From Marinobacter orientalis (lineage in GTDB: Bacteria > Pseudomonadota > Gammaproteobacteria > Pseudomonadales > Oleiphilaceae), in assembly GCF_004792665.1 (NCBI RefSeq), contig NZ_SRZX01000006.1, positions 1 to 64,000 of the forward strand: DNA of 64,000 nucleotides, read 5' to 3'. Below are positions 54,127 to 62,179 of this stretch, piece by piece. Under the pieces are notes generated by a model. It saw only the letters and a program-made list of their open reading frames with translations. It was not told the DNA's origin and made no database searches. Positions within the stretch are counted from its first letter, which is position 1. The number at the start of each line of letters is the position of its first letter. Made by a program: the position numbers and the translations under genes.

Positions 54127-54396
54127 ATGACGCCTTCAACCGTGATCGATATCCTGCGCGAAGCGCTGTGGATGATCGTGCTGCTATCAAGCCTGATAAT
54201 CGGCCCCGGCCTGGTCATTGGCCTGGTGGTCAGCACCTTCCAGGCCGCCACCCAGATTAACGAACAGACCCTGAGTTTTCTGCCGCGCCTGCTGATCACC
54301 CTGATCACCATCATTGTTGCCGGCCCCTGGATGCTGACCCAATTGCTTGATCACGCGGAACGGCTGATCACCAGCATTCCTTACCTGATCGGCTGA
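54127..54396 (+). CDS. fliQ: flagellar export gate protein FliQ
   Basis: This 89-residue protein consists of two membrane helices: IVLLSSLIIGPGLVIGLVVS and LPRLLITLITIIVAGPWML. It is a component of the FliPQR export pore and of normal length. It lies 14 bp after fliP and 6 bp before fliR. Confidence 0.97.
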   Translation: MTPSTVIDILREALWMIVLLSSLIIGPGLVIGLVVSTFQAATQINEQTLSFLPRLLITLITIIVAGPWMLTQLLDHAERLITSIPYLIG

Positions 54397-54402
54397 CCGG
54401 AC

Positions 54403-55185
54403 ATGCCCACGGAAATACCGGCCGACCTGATTAGCCAGTGGATTGGGCAACACCTGTGGCCGCTGTTCCGCCTGGCCAGCTTCATGATGGTGATCCCCTT
54501 TATCGGGACCCAACTGGTCCCTGCACGGGTCCGCCTGGGACTGGCGTTGCTGATTACCATCCTGGTGGTACCGATGATCCCGCCGGTACCCCAGGTGGAT
54601 CCCTTCAGTGCAGATGCGGTCATAATAACTCTCCAGCAGATTCTGATCGGCGTCGGTATGGGCTTCGCCCTTACCGCGCTGTTCCAGTTATTCGTGGTGG
54701 CCGGACAGATGATCGCCATGCAGATGGGCCTCGGCTTCGCCTCCATGGTCGACCCCGCCAACGGCATAAACGTGCCCGTACTGGCGCAGATTTACACCAT
54801 CACCATCACCCTGCTGTACCTGGCCATGAACGGACACCTGGTGGCTTTCGAAGTGTTCATCGAAAGCTTCCGCACCCTTCCCATCGGTCTTGAAGGCCTG
54901 GGACAGAGGGGCGTCTGGGAACTGGCACACCGCATCAGCTGGATGTTCGTATCCGCAGTGCTGCTGGCGCTGCCGGCAGTAACCGCGGTATTCATCGTCA
55001 ACATCTCCTTCGGCGTAATGACCCGCGCCGCCCCCCAGATGAATATTTTTGCCCTTGGCTTCCCGATTGGCCTGATTTTTGGATTATTTGCCATATGGGT
55101 ACTGCACGCCAATTTTCTGCCGCACTTCGAGCAGTACACCAGGGAAACGTTCGAATTCATGCGAAACCTGCAGGGCCAGCCGTAA
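54403..55185 (+). CDS. fliR: flagellar export gate protein FliR
   Basis: This 260-residue protein has about six membrane spans and the family motif GLGFASMVDPANGINVPVLAQ near residue 110, ending in AIWVLHANFLPHFEQY. It is the single-copy closing subunit of the FliPQR pore. In most relatives fliR runs directly into flhB; here 199 bp holding palindromic element B separate them. Confidence 0.97.
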   Translation: MPTEIPADLISQWIGQHLWPLFRLASFMMVIPFIGTQLVPARVRLGLALLITILVVPMIPPVPQVDPFSADAVIITLQQILIGVGMGFALTALFQLFVVAGQMIAMQMGLGFASMVDPANGINVPVLAQIYTITITLLYLAMNGHLVAFEVFIESFRTLPIGLEGLGQRGVWELAHRISWMFVSAVLLALPAVTAVFIVNISFGVMTRAAPQMNIFALGFPIGLIFGLFAIWVLHANFLPHFEQYTRETFEFMRNLQGQP

Positions 55186-55251
55186 CCGTTAACCATCAAA
55201 TGACAGGAAAGATGGTATTGAGGCGGATTTGACGCTGGAGTTCGCAGAGGG

Positions 55252-55354
55252 CGGTGGGGATGGCTATCCAAAACTGTGCGGAGCCATGGATGGCGGAGCT
55301 CAAGCGCCACATGGATGTGCCGAAGGAGCGTGTTTTGGATAGCCATCCCCACCG
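55252..55354 (+). repeat. long-stem palindromic element, copy B (fliR/flhB spacer)
   Basis: A perfect 23-bp stem (55252-55274 with 55332-55354) encloses a 57-nt core (55275-55331). The core starts TGTGCGGAGCCATGGATGGC and includes hairpins GCCA-TGGA-TGGC and CACA-TGGA-TGTG. The stem sequence is unrelated to copies A, C and D apart from the inner CCAAAAC/GTTTTGG. It sits between two export-gate genes on the coding strand. Confidence 0.88.
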
Positions 55355-55384
55355 ACCGACACACCAGAGCTAAGACAGCAAAAC

Positions 55385-56521
55385 ATGGCCGAAGAAAACG
55401 ACAACAGCCAGGAAAAAACCGAAGAGGCCACCCCCCGAAGGCTTGAAAAAGCCAAGGAGGATGGCCAGACCGCGCGCTCCAAGGAACTGGCCACCATGGC
55501 CGTCCTGATAGCTGGCGCCGGCGGCCTGCTGGTGTTCGGAGCGTCAATGGGCGCTGCCATGGAAAGCATCATGCGGGACAGCTTCATCATCGAACGCTCC
55601 GCCATCTTCGACACCCGGCACATGAGCGTCCAGCTGATAGCGTCGGCGAAAGAAGCTGCCTGGTCTCTCGCACCGCTACTCATCCTGCTGCTGATTGCCG
55701 CCGTCGCCGGCTCCATCGGCATCGGCGGCCTGCTGGTCAGCGGCAAGGCCATTGCTCCGAAGCTTAATCGCATGGACCCGCTCAAAGGCCTGAAGCGCAT
55801 GTTCTCCGTGCGCTCACTGATCGAACTGGTCAAAGCCATCCTCAAAGTAGGCCTGGTCATGGCTGTGGCCATCCTGATTCTCAACCTGCGCACCGAAGAC
55901 CTGCTCAGCATCTCCGAAGAACCGGCCAGGTCCGCCATGGAACACGTGCTGTGGACCCTGGGCTGGAGCTTTTTCATCCTCGCCTGTGCCACCATCGTCA
56001 TTGCCGCCATCGACGTGCCGTTCCAGATCTTCGATCACCAGAAAAAGTTGCGCATGACCAAGCAGGAAGTGAAAGACGAGTACAAGGACACCGAAGGCAA
56101 ACCGGAAGTGAAAGGCAAAATCCGCCAGCTGCAGCGTGAAATGGCCCAGCGCCGGATGATGCAGGACGTGCCCGGCGCGGACGTGGTGATCACCAACCCG
56201 ACCCATTACGCGGTGGCGCTGAAATACGACCAGAACAAAATGGCAGCGCCGATTGTGGTAGCGAAAGGCTCTGACGAGACCGCCTTCAAGATTATGGAGA
56301 TCGCCCGTGAGAACAAGGTGGATATCCTCCGCACGCCGCCGCTGACTCGCGCTGTCTATCACAATACCGAAGTGGGCGGTGAAATCCCGGATGGCCTGTA
56401 TATGGCCATTGCCCAGGTTCTGGCCTATGTGTTCCAGCTCCGCCAGTTCCGCAAGGGGCGCGGGCAGAAGCCCCATGTTCCGGATTTTCCGATTCCTTCG
56501 GATTTGCGGCGGGATGTTTGA
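55385..56521 (+). CDS. flhB: flagellar export switch protein FlhB
   Basis: This 378-residue protein has four membrane spans (about 30-210) and a cytosolic domain with the self-cleavage motif NPTH (ITNPTHYAVAL, about 268). Cleavage at Asn-Pro lets FlhB switch from hook to filament export with FliK. The N-terminus EKTEEATPRRLEKAKEDGQ is classical. It lies 199 bp after fliR and is followed by repeats C and D, so it may end a transcription unit. Confidence 0.98.
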   Translation: MAEENDNSQEKTEEATPRRLEKAKEDGQTARSKELATMAVLIAGAGGLLVFGASMGAAMESIMRDSFIIERSAIFDTRHMSVQLIASAKEAAWSLAPLLILLLIAAVAGSIGIGGLLVSGKAIAPKLNRMDPLKGLKRMFSVRSLIELVKAILKVGLVMAVAILILNLRTEDLLSISEEPARSAMEHVLWTLGWSFFILACATIVIAAIDVPFQIFDHQKKLRMTKQEVKDEYKDTEGKPEVKGKIRQLQREMAQRRMMQDVPGADVVITNPTHYAVALKYDQNKMAAPIVVAKGSDETAFKIMEIARENKVDILRTPPLTRAVYHNTEVGGEIPDGLYMAIAQVLAYVFQLRQFRKGRGQKPHVPDFPIPSDLRRDV

Positions 56522-56562
56522 GTTTTGCCTGCTTTTAGACCTGATAGTTGTGGGGGATGTGA

Positions 56563-56664
56563 TTCGTCGGGTGGGCTTTCCAAAACACGCTCAAGCACAT
56601 CTATGTGGCGCTTGGGCTGCGCCATCCATGGCTCCGCACAGTTTTGGAAAGCCCACCCGACGAA
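56563..56664 (-). repeat. long-stem palindromic element, copy C (downstream of flhB)
   Basis: A perfect 24-bp stem (56563-56586 with 56641-56664) encloses a 54-nt core in reverse orientation. Read on the minus strand, the core starts TGTGCGGAGCCATGGATGGC and ends GAGCGT, with hairpins GCCA-TGGA-TGGC and CACA-TAGA-TGTG. It lies 41 bp after flhB. The 440 bp from flhB to the methyltransferase gene holds only repeats: C, two REP palindromes and D. Confidence 0.88.
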
Positions 56665-56695
56665 CCACTTCCGGCCTCACAGATATCGCCAGAAC

Positions 56696-56726
56696 GTAGG
56701 TCGGATCAGCGAAGCGTAATCCGACA
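56696..56726 (-). repeat. REP-like palindrome, copy 6
   Basis: GTAGGTCGGAT and GTAATCCGACA flank a CAGCGAAGC centre, a variant of the REP copies near the RAYT gene. It forms an inverted pair with copy 7. Confidence 0.8.
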
Positions 56727-56750
56727 TCATGAGTCCGTATCAATGACATT

Positions 56751-56782
56751 TGTCGGATTACGCTTCGCTAATCCGACCTACG
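56751..56782 (+). repeat. REP-like palindrome, copy 7
   Basis: TGTCGGATTACGCTTCG and CTAATCCGACCTACG, inverted relative to copy 6 with 24 bp between them, making a second BIME-like pair. Confidence 0.8.
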
Positions 56783-56823
56783 GGTGCAGGTTATGTTGCC
56801 TGCGATAACGCCGTTGTTCGAGA

Positions 56824-56930
56824 GGGTGTGGGAAAGGGGCTCCCAAAAACGTGGAGCGCCAGGGATGGCGCGACCGAGCCCTACATGGATGTATTTACGG
56901 GCGTTTTTTGGGAGCCCCTTTCCCACACCC
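56824..56930 (+). repeat. long-stem palindromic element, copy D
   Basis: A stem of about 26-27 bp (56824-56850 with 56904-56930, one extra T in the right arm) encloses a core of about 52 nt with hairpins CGCCA-GGGA-TGGCG and TACA-TGGA-TGTA. The core is more diverged than A-C, but the same two-hairpin plan is kept. It lies 31 bp beyond the 3' end of the methyltransferase gene. Confidence 0.8.
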
Positions 56931-56961
56931 GCCGCCACCGAAAAGGCAGGCTACAAGCGGC

Positions 56962-57816
56962 TCAGGGCCAGGCCTCAATAACCCTGACCATAGGATCATT
57001 ACGGCTCTCAGGAATCGGAAGGCGGTCATAATAATCGGCAGGGTTGTGAATCGCCACGGACGGAAAGCCGCAAAGGGTCAAGTGCTCAGTGGCTTGCTGA
57101 TCGTCCATGAAATGAAAGCTGACATCACTTCGCGTAACCGATCCCAGCAGGCCACCGAGAGCTTTCAGGGTGCCGCGCAGCAGTGGCTGGCCTGGCATCA
57201 GGTAGCTTTCGCACAGATACACCGAGCCCGGGCGCTGTTGCATCAGCCGGGCCAGGCGTTGCCAGAATTCTGAAATGACCGGCAGGGAAAAGTAGCTGGT
57301 CAGGCCCTCGGTGACAACAACCATGGGTTCGTTGTTATCGAAAGCTCTCTCCACCACTGCCTCTATTGTCTGCTCGCCGGACGCCGCCAGAATATCGACG
57401 GGCATGATCTGGTGGTTGGCACCCAGGCGACCAGCCACCAGCAACCTTGCCGCCTTGCGGGTGGCCATGTCGGGCAGGTCGGCTTCCACCATGTGGAGCT
57501 GTGGGTGTCTGTCCCGTAAGCGGATGCCACGGGGTGACATCCCGCAGGCGATTTCCAGCACCTGGGTAACACCGCCTTCGAGGGCCTGTTCGATCAGGTG
57601 GTCGATGATCAGGTGTCGCTGCAGCAGGAAGGTGCGGATGTTACCGCCGATAAAGGCCTTGCTGGCGGCTTCAAACGGGGTCATCAGGTGATAGAGCCAT
57701 CGGCCCCGATCAGTGGCGAGAACGTCATCAGAGAGCCCGTGCCGGTGCCAGACGGCACCGGTGTAGAGGGCGGTAAAGCTGATGCCCGAGCTGTCTTTAG
57801 AGGGTGTCGTGTTCAT
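56962..57816 (-). CDS. class I SAM-dependent methyltransferase (leucine carboxyl methyltransferase-like)
   Basis: This roughly 284-residue protein has the SAM motif VLEIACGMSPRGIRL and a following acidic motif MVEADLPDM, the layout of the LCM/PPM and TcmP-like methyltransferases. The substrate is unknown. ATG 57816 lies inside the end of uraA by 20 bp; a longer start at 57840 (MKHGVKRF) has an upstream GGGTGA and cannot be excluded. It ends the upp-uraA-methyltransferase unit. Confidence 0.75.
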   Translation of the reverse strand: MNTTPSKDSSGISFTALYTGAVWHRHGLSDDVLATDRGRWLYHLMTPFEAASKAFIGGNIRTFLLQRHLIIDHLIEQALEGGVTQVLEIACGMSPRGIRLRDRHPQLHMVEADLPDMATRKAARLLVAGRLGANHQIMPVDILAASGEQTIEAVVERAFDNNEPMVVVTEGLTSYFSLPVISEFWQRLARLMQQRPGSVYLCESYLMPGQPLLRGTLKALGGLLGSVTRSDVSFHFMDDQQATEHLTLCGFPSVAIHNPADYYDRLPIPESRNDPMVRVIEAWP

Positions 57817-59053
57817 GAATCTTTTTACCCCATGCTTCACCCGCGCCGGGAAGGACCAGGTTCAGGGCAATGGCGACCACGGCACTGAGGGCAATGCCTT
57901 CCATGTTGCCAATTGCCATGCCGCCAATACCGAATACCAGGGTGATGGCCACAATGACCAGGTTGCGGGCCTGTGACAGGTCCACCTGGTGGCGGATCAG
58001 GGTATTGAGGCCCACCACGGCAATCGAGCCGAACAGCAGGCACAGGATGCCACCCATCACCGGTGCCGGTATCGTCTGCAGTGCGGCGCCGAACTTGCCC
58101 ACAAAGGCCAGTACAATGGCGATACAGGCGGCCCATATCATCACTTTCGGATTGAAGTTTCTGGTCAGTACCACGGCGCCGGTGACTTCGGAGTAGGTGG
58201 TGTTGGGCGGGCCACCGAGGGCTGCCGCCGCGCTGGTGGCCAGTCCGTCTCCGAGAAGAGTCCGGTGCAGGCCCGGCTTCTCCAGGTAGTTTTTGCGGGT
58301 AACGGTGCCGATAGCCAGGACGTCGCCGATGTGCTCAATCGCTGGCGCGATGGCCACAGGAATCATGAACAGGATGGCTGCCCAGCTGAATTCCGGTGCC
58401 ACGAAATTGGGGATGGCGAACCAGGGTGCCTCGGTAATGGGGGACAGGTCCACGATGCCGGCAATGGCCGAAAGTATGTAACCCACGATAATGCCGAACA
58501 TGATCGGAATGAGCCGGAAAATGCCACTGGACCAGACTGCCGTGATAACCGTAACCGCCAGGGAAATCATCGCGATCCAGACGGCGGTGTCGTAGGGCAC
58601 CAGTTGCTCGGCGCCATCGCCGGTGCGCCCGGAGGCCATATGTACGGCGACCGGGGCGAGGCCCAGGCCGATTACCATGATCACCGGACCGATAACGACG
58701 GGTGGCAGCAGTCGGGTGACAAAACCGTTACCGCGCAGGCGTATAGCACCACTGAGGATAATGTAGAGAATGCCGGCAGCCATCAGGCCACCGAGGGTTT
58801 CCTCAAGGCCGAAGCGGCCCTTGGCAGCAATGATGGGGGCGATAAACGCAAACGAAGACGCCAGGAAAATGGGAATCTGGCCGCCGGTGACAATGTGAAA
58901 AATCAGGGTGCCAATACCGGCGGTAAACAGGGCAACGTTGGGGTCCAGGCCGGTGATCAGCGGCATCAGCACCAGTGCGCCAAACGCCACCAGCAACATC
59001 TGCGAGCCGGCAATGGCCTGCTTCCAGACCGGGTCGTTCAGGTGGTCCTGCAT
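57797..59053 (-). CDS. uraA: uracil permease (NCS2 family)
   Basis: This 418-residue protein has about 12-14 membrane spans and the nucleobase-ascorbate transporter pattern, including PVAIAPAIEHIGDVLAIG (near 235) and GGPPNTTYSEVTGAVVLTRN (near 280). It imports uracil with protons. It lies two bases after upp, its expected partner, and its end overlaps the methyltransferase start. Confidence 0.93.
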   Translation of the reverse strand: MQDHLNDPVWKQAIAGSQMLLVAFGALVLMPLITGLDPNVALFTAGIGTLIFHIVTGGQIPIFLASSFAFIAPIIAAKGRFGLEETLGGLMAAGILYIILSGAIRLRGNGFVTRLLPPVVIGPVIMVIGLGLAPVAVHMASGRTGDGAEQLVPYDTAVWIAMISLAVTVITAVWSSGIFRLIPIMFGIIVGYILSAIAGIVDLSPITEAPWFAIPNFVAPEFSWAAILFMIPVAIAPAIEHIGDVLAIGTVTRKNYLEKPGLHRTLLGDGLATSAAAALGGPPNTTYSEVTGAVVLTRNFNPKVMIWAACIAIVLAFVGKFGAALQTIPAPVMGGILCLLFGSIAVVGLNTLIRHQVDLSQARNLVIVAITLVFGIGGMAIGNMEGIALSAVVAIALNLVLPGAGEAWGKKIHEHDTL

Positions 59054-59055
59054 GC

Positions 59056-59694
59056 TCAGACGTCCTTCTGCTTGGTGCCGAAAATCTTGTCACCGGCATC
59101 ACCAAGGCCGGGGAGAATATAGCCTTTGTCATTCAGCCGCTGGTCAATAGACGCGGTATAGATGGACACATCCGGGTGTTTCTCCAGCACCTTTTCAATG
59201 CCTTCCGGTGCGGCCACCAGCACCAGCGCGCGTATTTCGTTACTGCCTGCCTTTTTCAGCAGGTCGATGGTGGAAATCATTGAGCCGCCGGTCGCCAGCA
59301 TGGGGTCCACGATCATCGCCATGCGCTGGTCCAGCTCGCCCACCAGCTTCTCGAGGTAGGTGCTGGCCTCCAGGGTTTCTTCATTCCTTATCTGGCCGAC
59401 AACACTGACCCGGGCGCCCGGGATCAGGGTCAGTACCCCGTCGAGCATGCCCAGGCCTGCCCGCAGGATAGGAACGATGGTGATTTTCTTGCCCTGGATC
59501 TGTTCAATGTCCACCGGGCCGGCCCAGCCCTGAATGGTTTTCTGCTGGAGCGAGAAATCCTGGGTGGCCTCGTAGGTCAGCAGGGCGCCTATTTCCTGGG
59601 CCAGCTCACGGAAATTCTTGGTGCTGATATCGGCGCGGCGCATGAGGCCGAGTTTGTGGCGGATCAGCGGGTGTTTCACCTCGTGGATTGGCAT
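59056..59694 (-). CDS. upp: uracil phosphoribosyltransferase
   Basis: This 212-residue enzyme makes UMP from uracil and PRPP. It shows the PRPP loop [11 protein letters not shown] and the C-terminal uracil-binding [13 protein letters not shown]. The open frame starts at GTG 59703, but that codon lies within the ribosome site (AGGTGAG) of ATG 59694, whose product [20 protein letters not shown] lines up with E. coli Upp. First gene of the minus-strand block, divergent from flhA. Confidence 0.97.
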   Translation of the reverse strand: MPIHEVKHPLIRHKLGLMRRADISTKNFRELAQEIGALLTYEATQDFSLQQKTIQGWAGPVDIEQIQGKKITIVPILRAGLGMLDGVLTLIPGARVSVVGQIRNEETLEASTYLEKLVGELDQRMAMIVDPMLATGGSMISTIDLLKKAGSNEIRALVLVAAPEGIEKVLEKHPDVSIYTASIDQRLNDKGYILPGLGDAGDKIFGTKQKDV

Positions 59695-59849
59695 GGGGCT
59701 CACCTTTTTAGCTAGCGGTCTGTCTGTGTCTGGCTACTGTCTGCGTCTGGATTCCGGATGTCCGCGCGGCGGCAGCGGCCGGCAAATGGCGCAAGGATAC
59801 CGTATATCGACAGGTCCGTCAGGCATGATGAACAGAAAAGCCGTAAGGG

Positions 59850-59866
59850 CTGGTACGGATCTTGCC
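59850..59866 (+). promoter_or_regulatory. sigma54 promoter of flhA
   Basis: CTGGTACGGATCTTGCC has GG (59852-59853) and GC (59864-59865) ten bases apart, with three mismatches to consensus, about 85 bp before flhA. Confidence 0.65.
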
Positions 59867-59950
59867 AATATCCCTCCAATCGATGCGTTGGCGTCAAAAA
59901 AACCACCTGCGAATGGTCGCGGTTAACGGTATACCGGAGAGTTTTAGGGC

Positions 59951-62119
59951 ATGGACCGAGCGTTAGTCCTCAATAATGTCAAATCCCTGACGCGGGGTAA
60001 TCTGGGTGTTCCCATTATGCTGATGGGGCTGCTGGGCATGATGATATTGCCCATGCCGGCGTTCATGCTGGACGTGTTCTTTACCTTTAACATCACCCTG
60101 TCCATCGTGATTCTGCTGGTGTGTGTGTACGCCCTGCGCCCGATGGAGTTCGCATCCTTTCCGACCGTTCTGCTGGTAGCCACTCTGCTGAGGCTGGCGC
60201 TCAACGTTGCCTCCACGCGGATTGTGCTGCTCAACGGCCATGAGGGCGGGGATGCCGCCGGTAAGGTGATTGAATCCTTCGGTGCGGTGCTGATTGGTGG
60301 AAACTATGCCGTTGGCCTGGTGGTGTTCGCCATCCTGATGATCATCAACTTCCTGGTGGTGACCAAGGGTGCCGGCCGGGTGTCGGAGGTCAGCGCACGC
60401 TTTACCCTGGATGCCATGCCCGGCAAGCAGATGGCCATCGATGCGGATCTGAATGCCGGCCTGATTAACCAGGAGGAGGCCAAGCACCGTCGTTCCGAGA
60501 TCGCTCAGGAGGCGGATTTCTACGGTTCCATGGACGGTGCCAGCAAGTTCGTCAAGGGCGATGCGGTCGCCGGCCTGCTGATCCTGGCGATCAACCTGAT
60601 TGGTGGTATTGCCATCGGCATGCTGCAGCATGGGCTGGATTTTGCCACCGCCACCCAGAACTACGCATTGCTGACCATTGGTGATGGCCTGGTGGCGCAG
60701 ATTCCATCGCTGTTGCTGTCCACTTCCGCCGCCATCATGGTTACCCGGGTAACCTCCAGCCAGGACATGGGCGGCCAGATACTGCAGCAGATGTTCAATG
60801 CGCCCAAGGCCCTGGCGATTGCGGCGGTCATCCTGCTTATTCTCGGCCTGATTCCGGGCATGCCCCATGTGGCTTTTCTTGGTCTTGGTGCCATTTCCGG
60901 TGCCATCGCCTGGTACATCTGGCAGGAGGAGCGCCAGACCGTCGAGGAGGACGGTGCGTTCCCGGTCAGGGGTGGCGGCGCGAGACCGGCAGGGCGGGAT
61001 CTTCCCTCGGGTGGTGATGTTGCTGACCAGGGCGCCCAGCTCCCTCCGCCGGGGGAGACCCGTGAACTGGGTTGGGATGATGTGGCCACGGTGGACATTG
61101 TTGGCCTGGAAGTGGGGTATCGGCTGATTCCTCTGGTCGACAAGTCCCAGGGCGGGCAGTTGCTCAGTCGGATAAAAGGCGTACGCAAGAAGCTTTCCCA
61201 GGATCTTGGTTTCCTGATGCCGTCGGTTCACATTCGCGACAATCTGGATCTGATGCCCAACGTGTATCGCATTACCCTGATGGGCGTAACCATTGCGGAA
61301 GCCGAGATCCATCCCGATCGCGAACTGGCCATCGATCCCGGCCAGGTATTCGGCAAGATCGAGGGTATCGAAGGAAAAGACCCTGCTTTCGGTCTGGATG
61401 CCAGCTGGATCGAACCGGACAAGAAAGACCAGGCGCAGACCCTGGGCTACACCGTGGTCGATGCCAGCACGGTGGTCGCGACCCACCTCAACCAGATCCT
61501 GCAGAAGCACGCCCATGAATTACTGGGCCACGAGGAAGTCCAGAAGTGGCTGGACCAGCTGGAAAAAGCCTCTCCGAAGCTGGCGGAAGAGCTGGTCCCT
61601 ACCACCGTCTCCATCAGCCTGCTGCTGAAAGTGTTGCAGAACCTGCTGAAAGAAGAAGTGCCGATCCGCGATATGCGCTCGATCGCCGAAGCCATCGTCA
61701 ATGTTCACCCCAGGAGCCAGGACCCGAAACTGCTGACCACGGTAGCCCGTCAGTCGCTCCGGCGGATGATTGTCCAGAGCATTTGCGGCAACGACGCAGA
61801 AATCCCGGTTATCACCCTGGATCCGGATCTGGAACAGTTATTGCTTAAGTCCATGCAGCAGAGTCAACAATCCGGCGGTCAGGAAGACATCGGGCTGGTA
61901 CTGGAGCCGAACATGGTCGAGAAGCTCCAGCGTTCACTCCAGGACAGTGTCCAGCGCCAGGAGATGCTGGGCAAGCCGGCGATACTGCTGGTGTCCGGGC
62001 CGCTGCGGCCGGTGCTGGCGAAGTTTGCAAGCTTCGGGGTAGAGCGCTTGCACGTATTGTCGTACCAGGAAATTCCGGATAACAAACAGATCACCATTGT
62101 GGCATCCGTAGGCCAGTAA
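59951..62119 (+). CDS. flhA: flagellar export gate protein FlhA
   Basis: This 722-residue protein has eight predicted membrane spans in its first half (to about residue 325), the FHIPEP-type conserved cytosolic loop (VSEVSARFTLDAMPGKQMAIDADLNAG, about 140-165) and a large C-terminal cytosolic domain that forms the nonameric ring docking chaperone-substrate complexes. Full length. It is followed by flhF after 60 bp. It is separated from flhB by 3.4 kb of minus-strand metabolic genes and repeats. Confidence 0.98.
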   Translation: MDRALVLNNVKSLTRGNLGVPIMLMGLLGMMILPMPAFMLDVFFTFNITLSIVILLVCVYALRPMEFASFPTVLLVATLLRLALNVASTRIVLLNGHEGGDAAGKVIESFGAVLIGGNYAVGLVVFAILMIINFLVVTKGAGRVSEVSARFTLDAMPGKQMAIDADLNAGLINQEEAKHRRSEIAQEADFYGSMDGASKFVKGDAVAGLLILAINLIGGIAIGMLQHGLDFATATQNYALLTIGDGLVAQIPSLLLSTSAAIMVTRVTSSQDMGGQILQQMFNAPKALAIAAVILLILGLIPGMPHVAFLGLGAISGAIAWYIWQEERQTVEEDGAFPVRGGGARPAGRDLPSGGDVADQGAQLPPPGETRELGWDDVATVDIVGLEVGYRLIPLVDKSQGGQLLSRIKGVRKKLSQDLGFLMPSVHIRDNLDLMPNVYRITLMGVTIAEAEIHPDRELAIDPGQVFGKIEGIEGKDPAFGLDASWIEPDKKDQAQTLGYTVVDASTVVATHLNQILQKHAHELLGHEEVQKWLDQLEKASPKLAEELVPTTVSISLLLKVLQNLLKEEVPIRDMRSIAEAIVNVHPRSQDPKLLTTVARQSLRRMIVQSICGNDAEIPVITLDPDLEQLLLKSMQQSQQSGGQEDIGLVLEPNMVEKLQRSLQDSVQRQEMLGKPAILLVSGPLRPVLAKFASFGVERLHVLSYQEIPDNKQITIVASVGQ

Positions 62120-62179
62120 GGCTCGCGGACAGCAGGGCGGAAGGCGCCACAGAGCGCTGACCGGGGAGGGAGAGTCATC

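Noticed and set aside
57989..59122. 377-codon plus-strand open frame
   Set aside because: Antisense shadow of uraA; Gly/Asp/His-rich translation with no domain.
59725..59745. Second sigma54-like site before flhA (TGGCTACTGTCTGC)
   Set aside because: GG and GC are nine bases apart, not ten; the site at 59850 has correct spacing.
59712..59906. 64-codon minus-strand frame upstream of upp
   Set aside because: It covers the flhA sigma54 promoter, has no ribosome site and no recognisable content.
59963..61516. 517-codon minus-strand open frame
   Set aside because: Antisense shadow of flhA, with Gln/His-rich composition typical of reversed membrane-protein codons.
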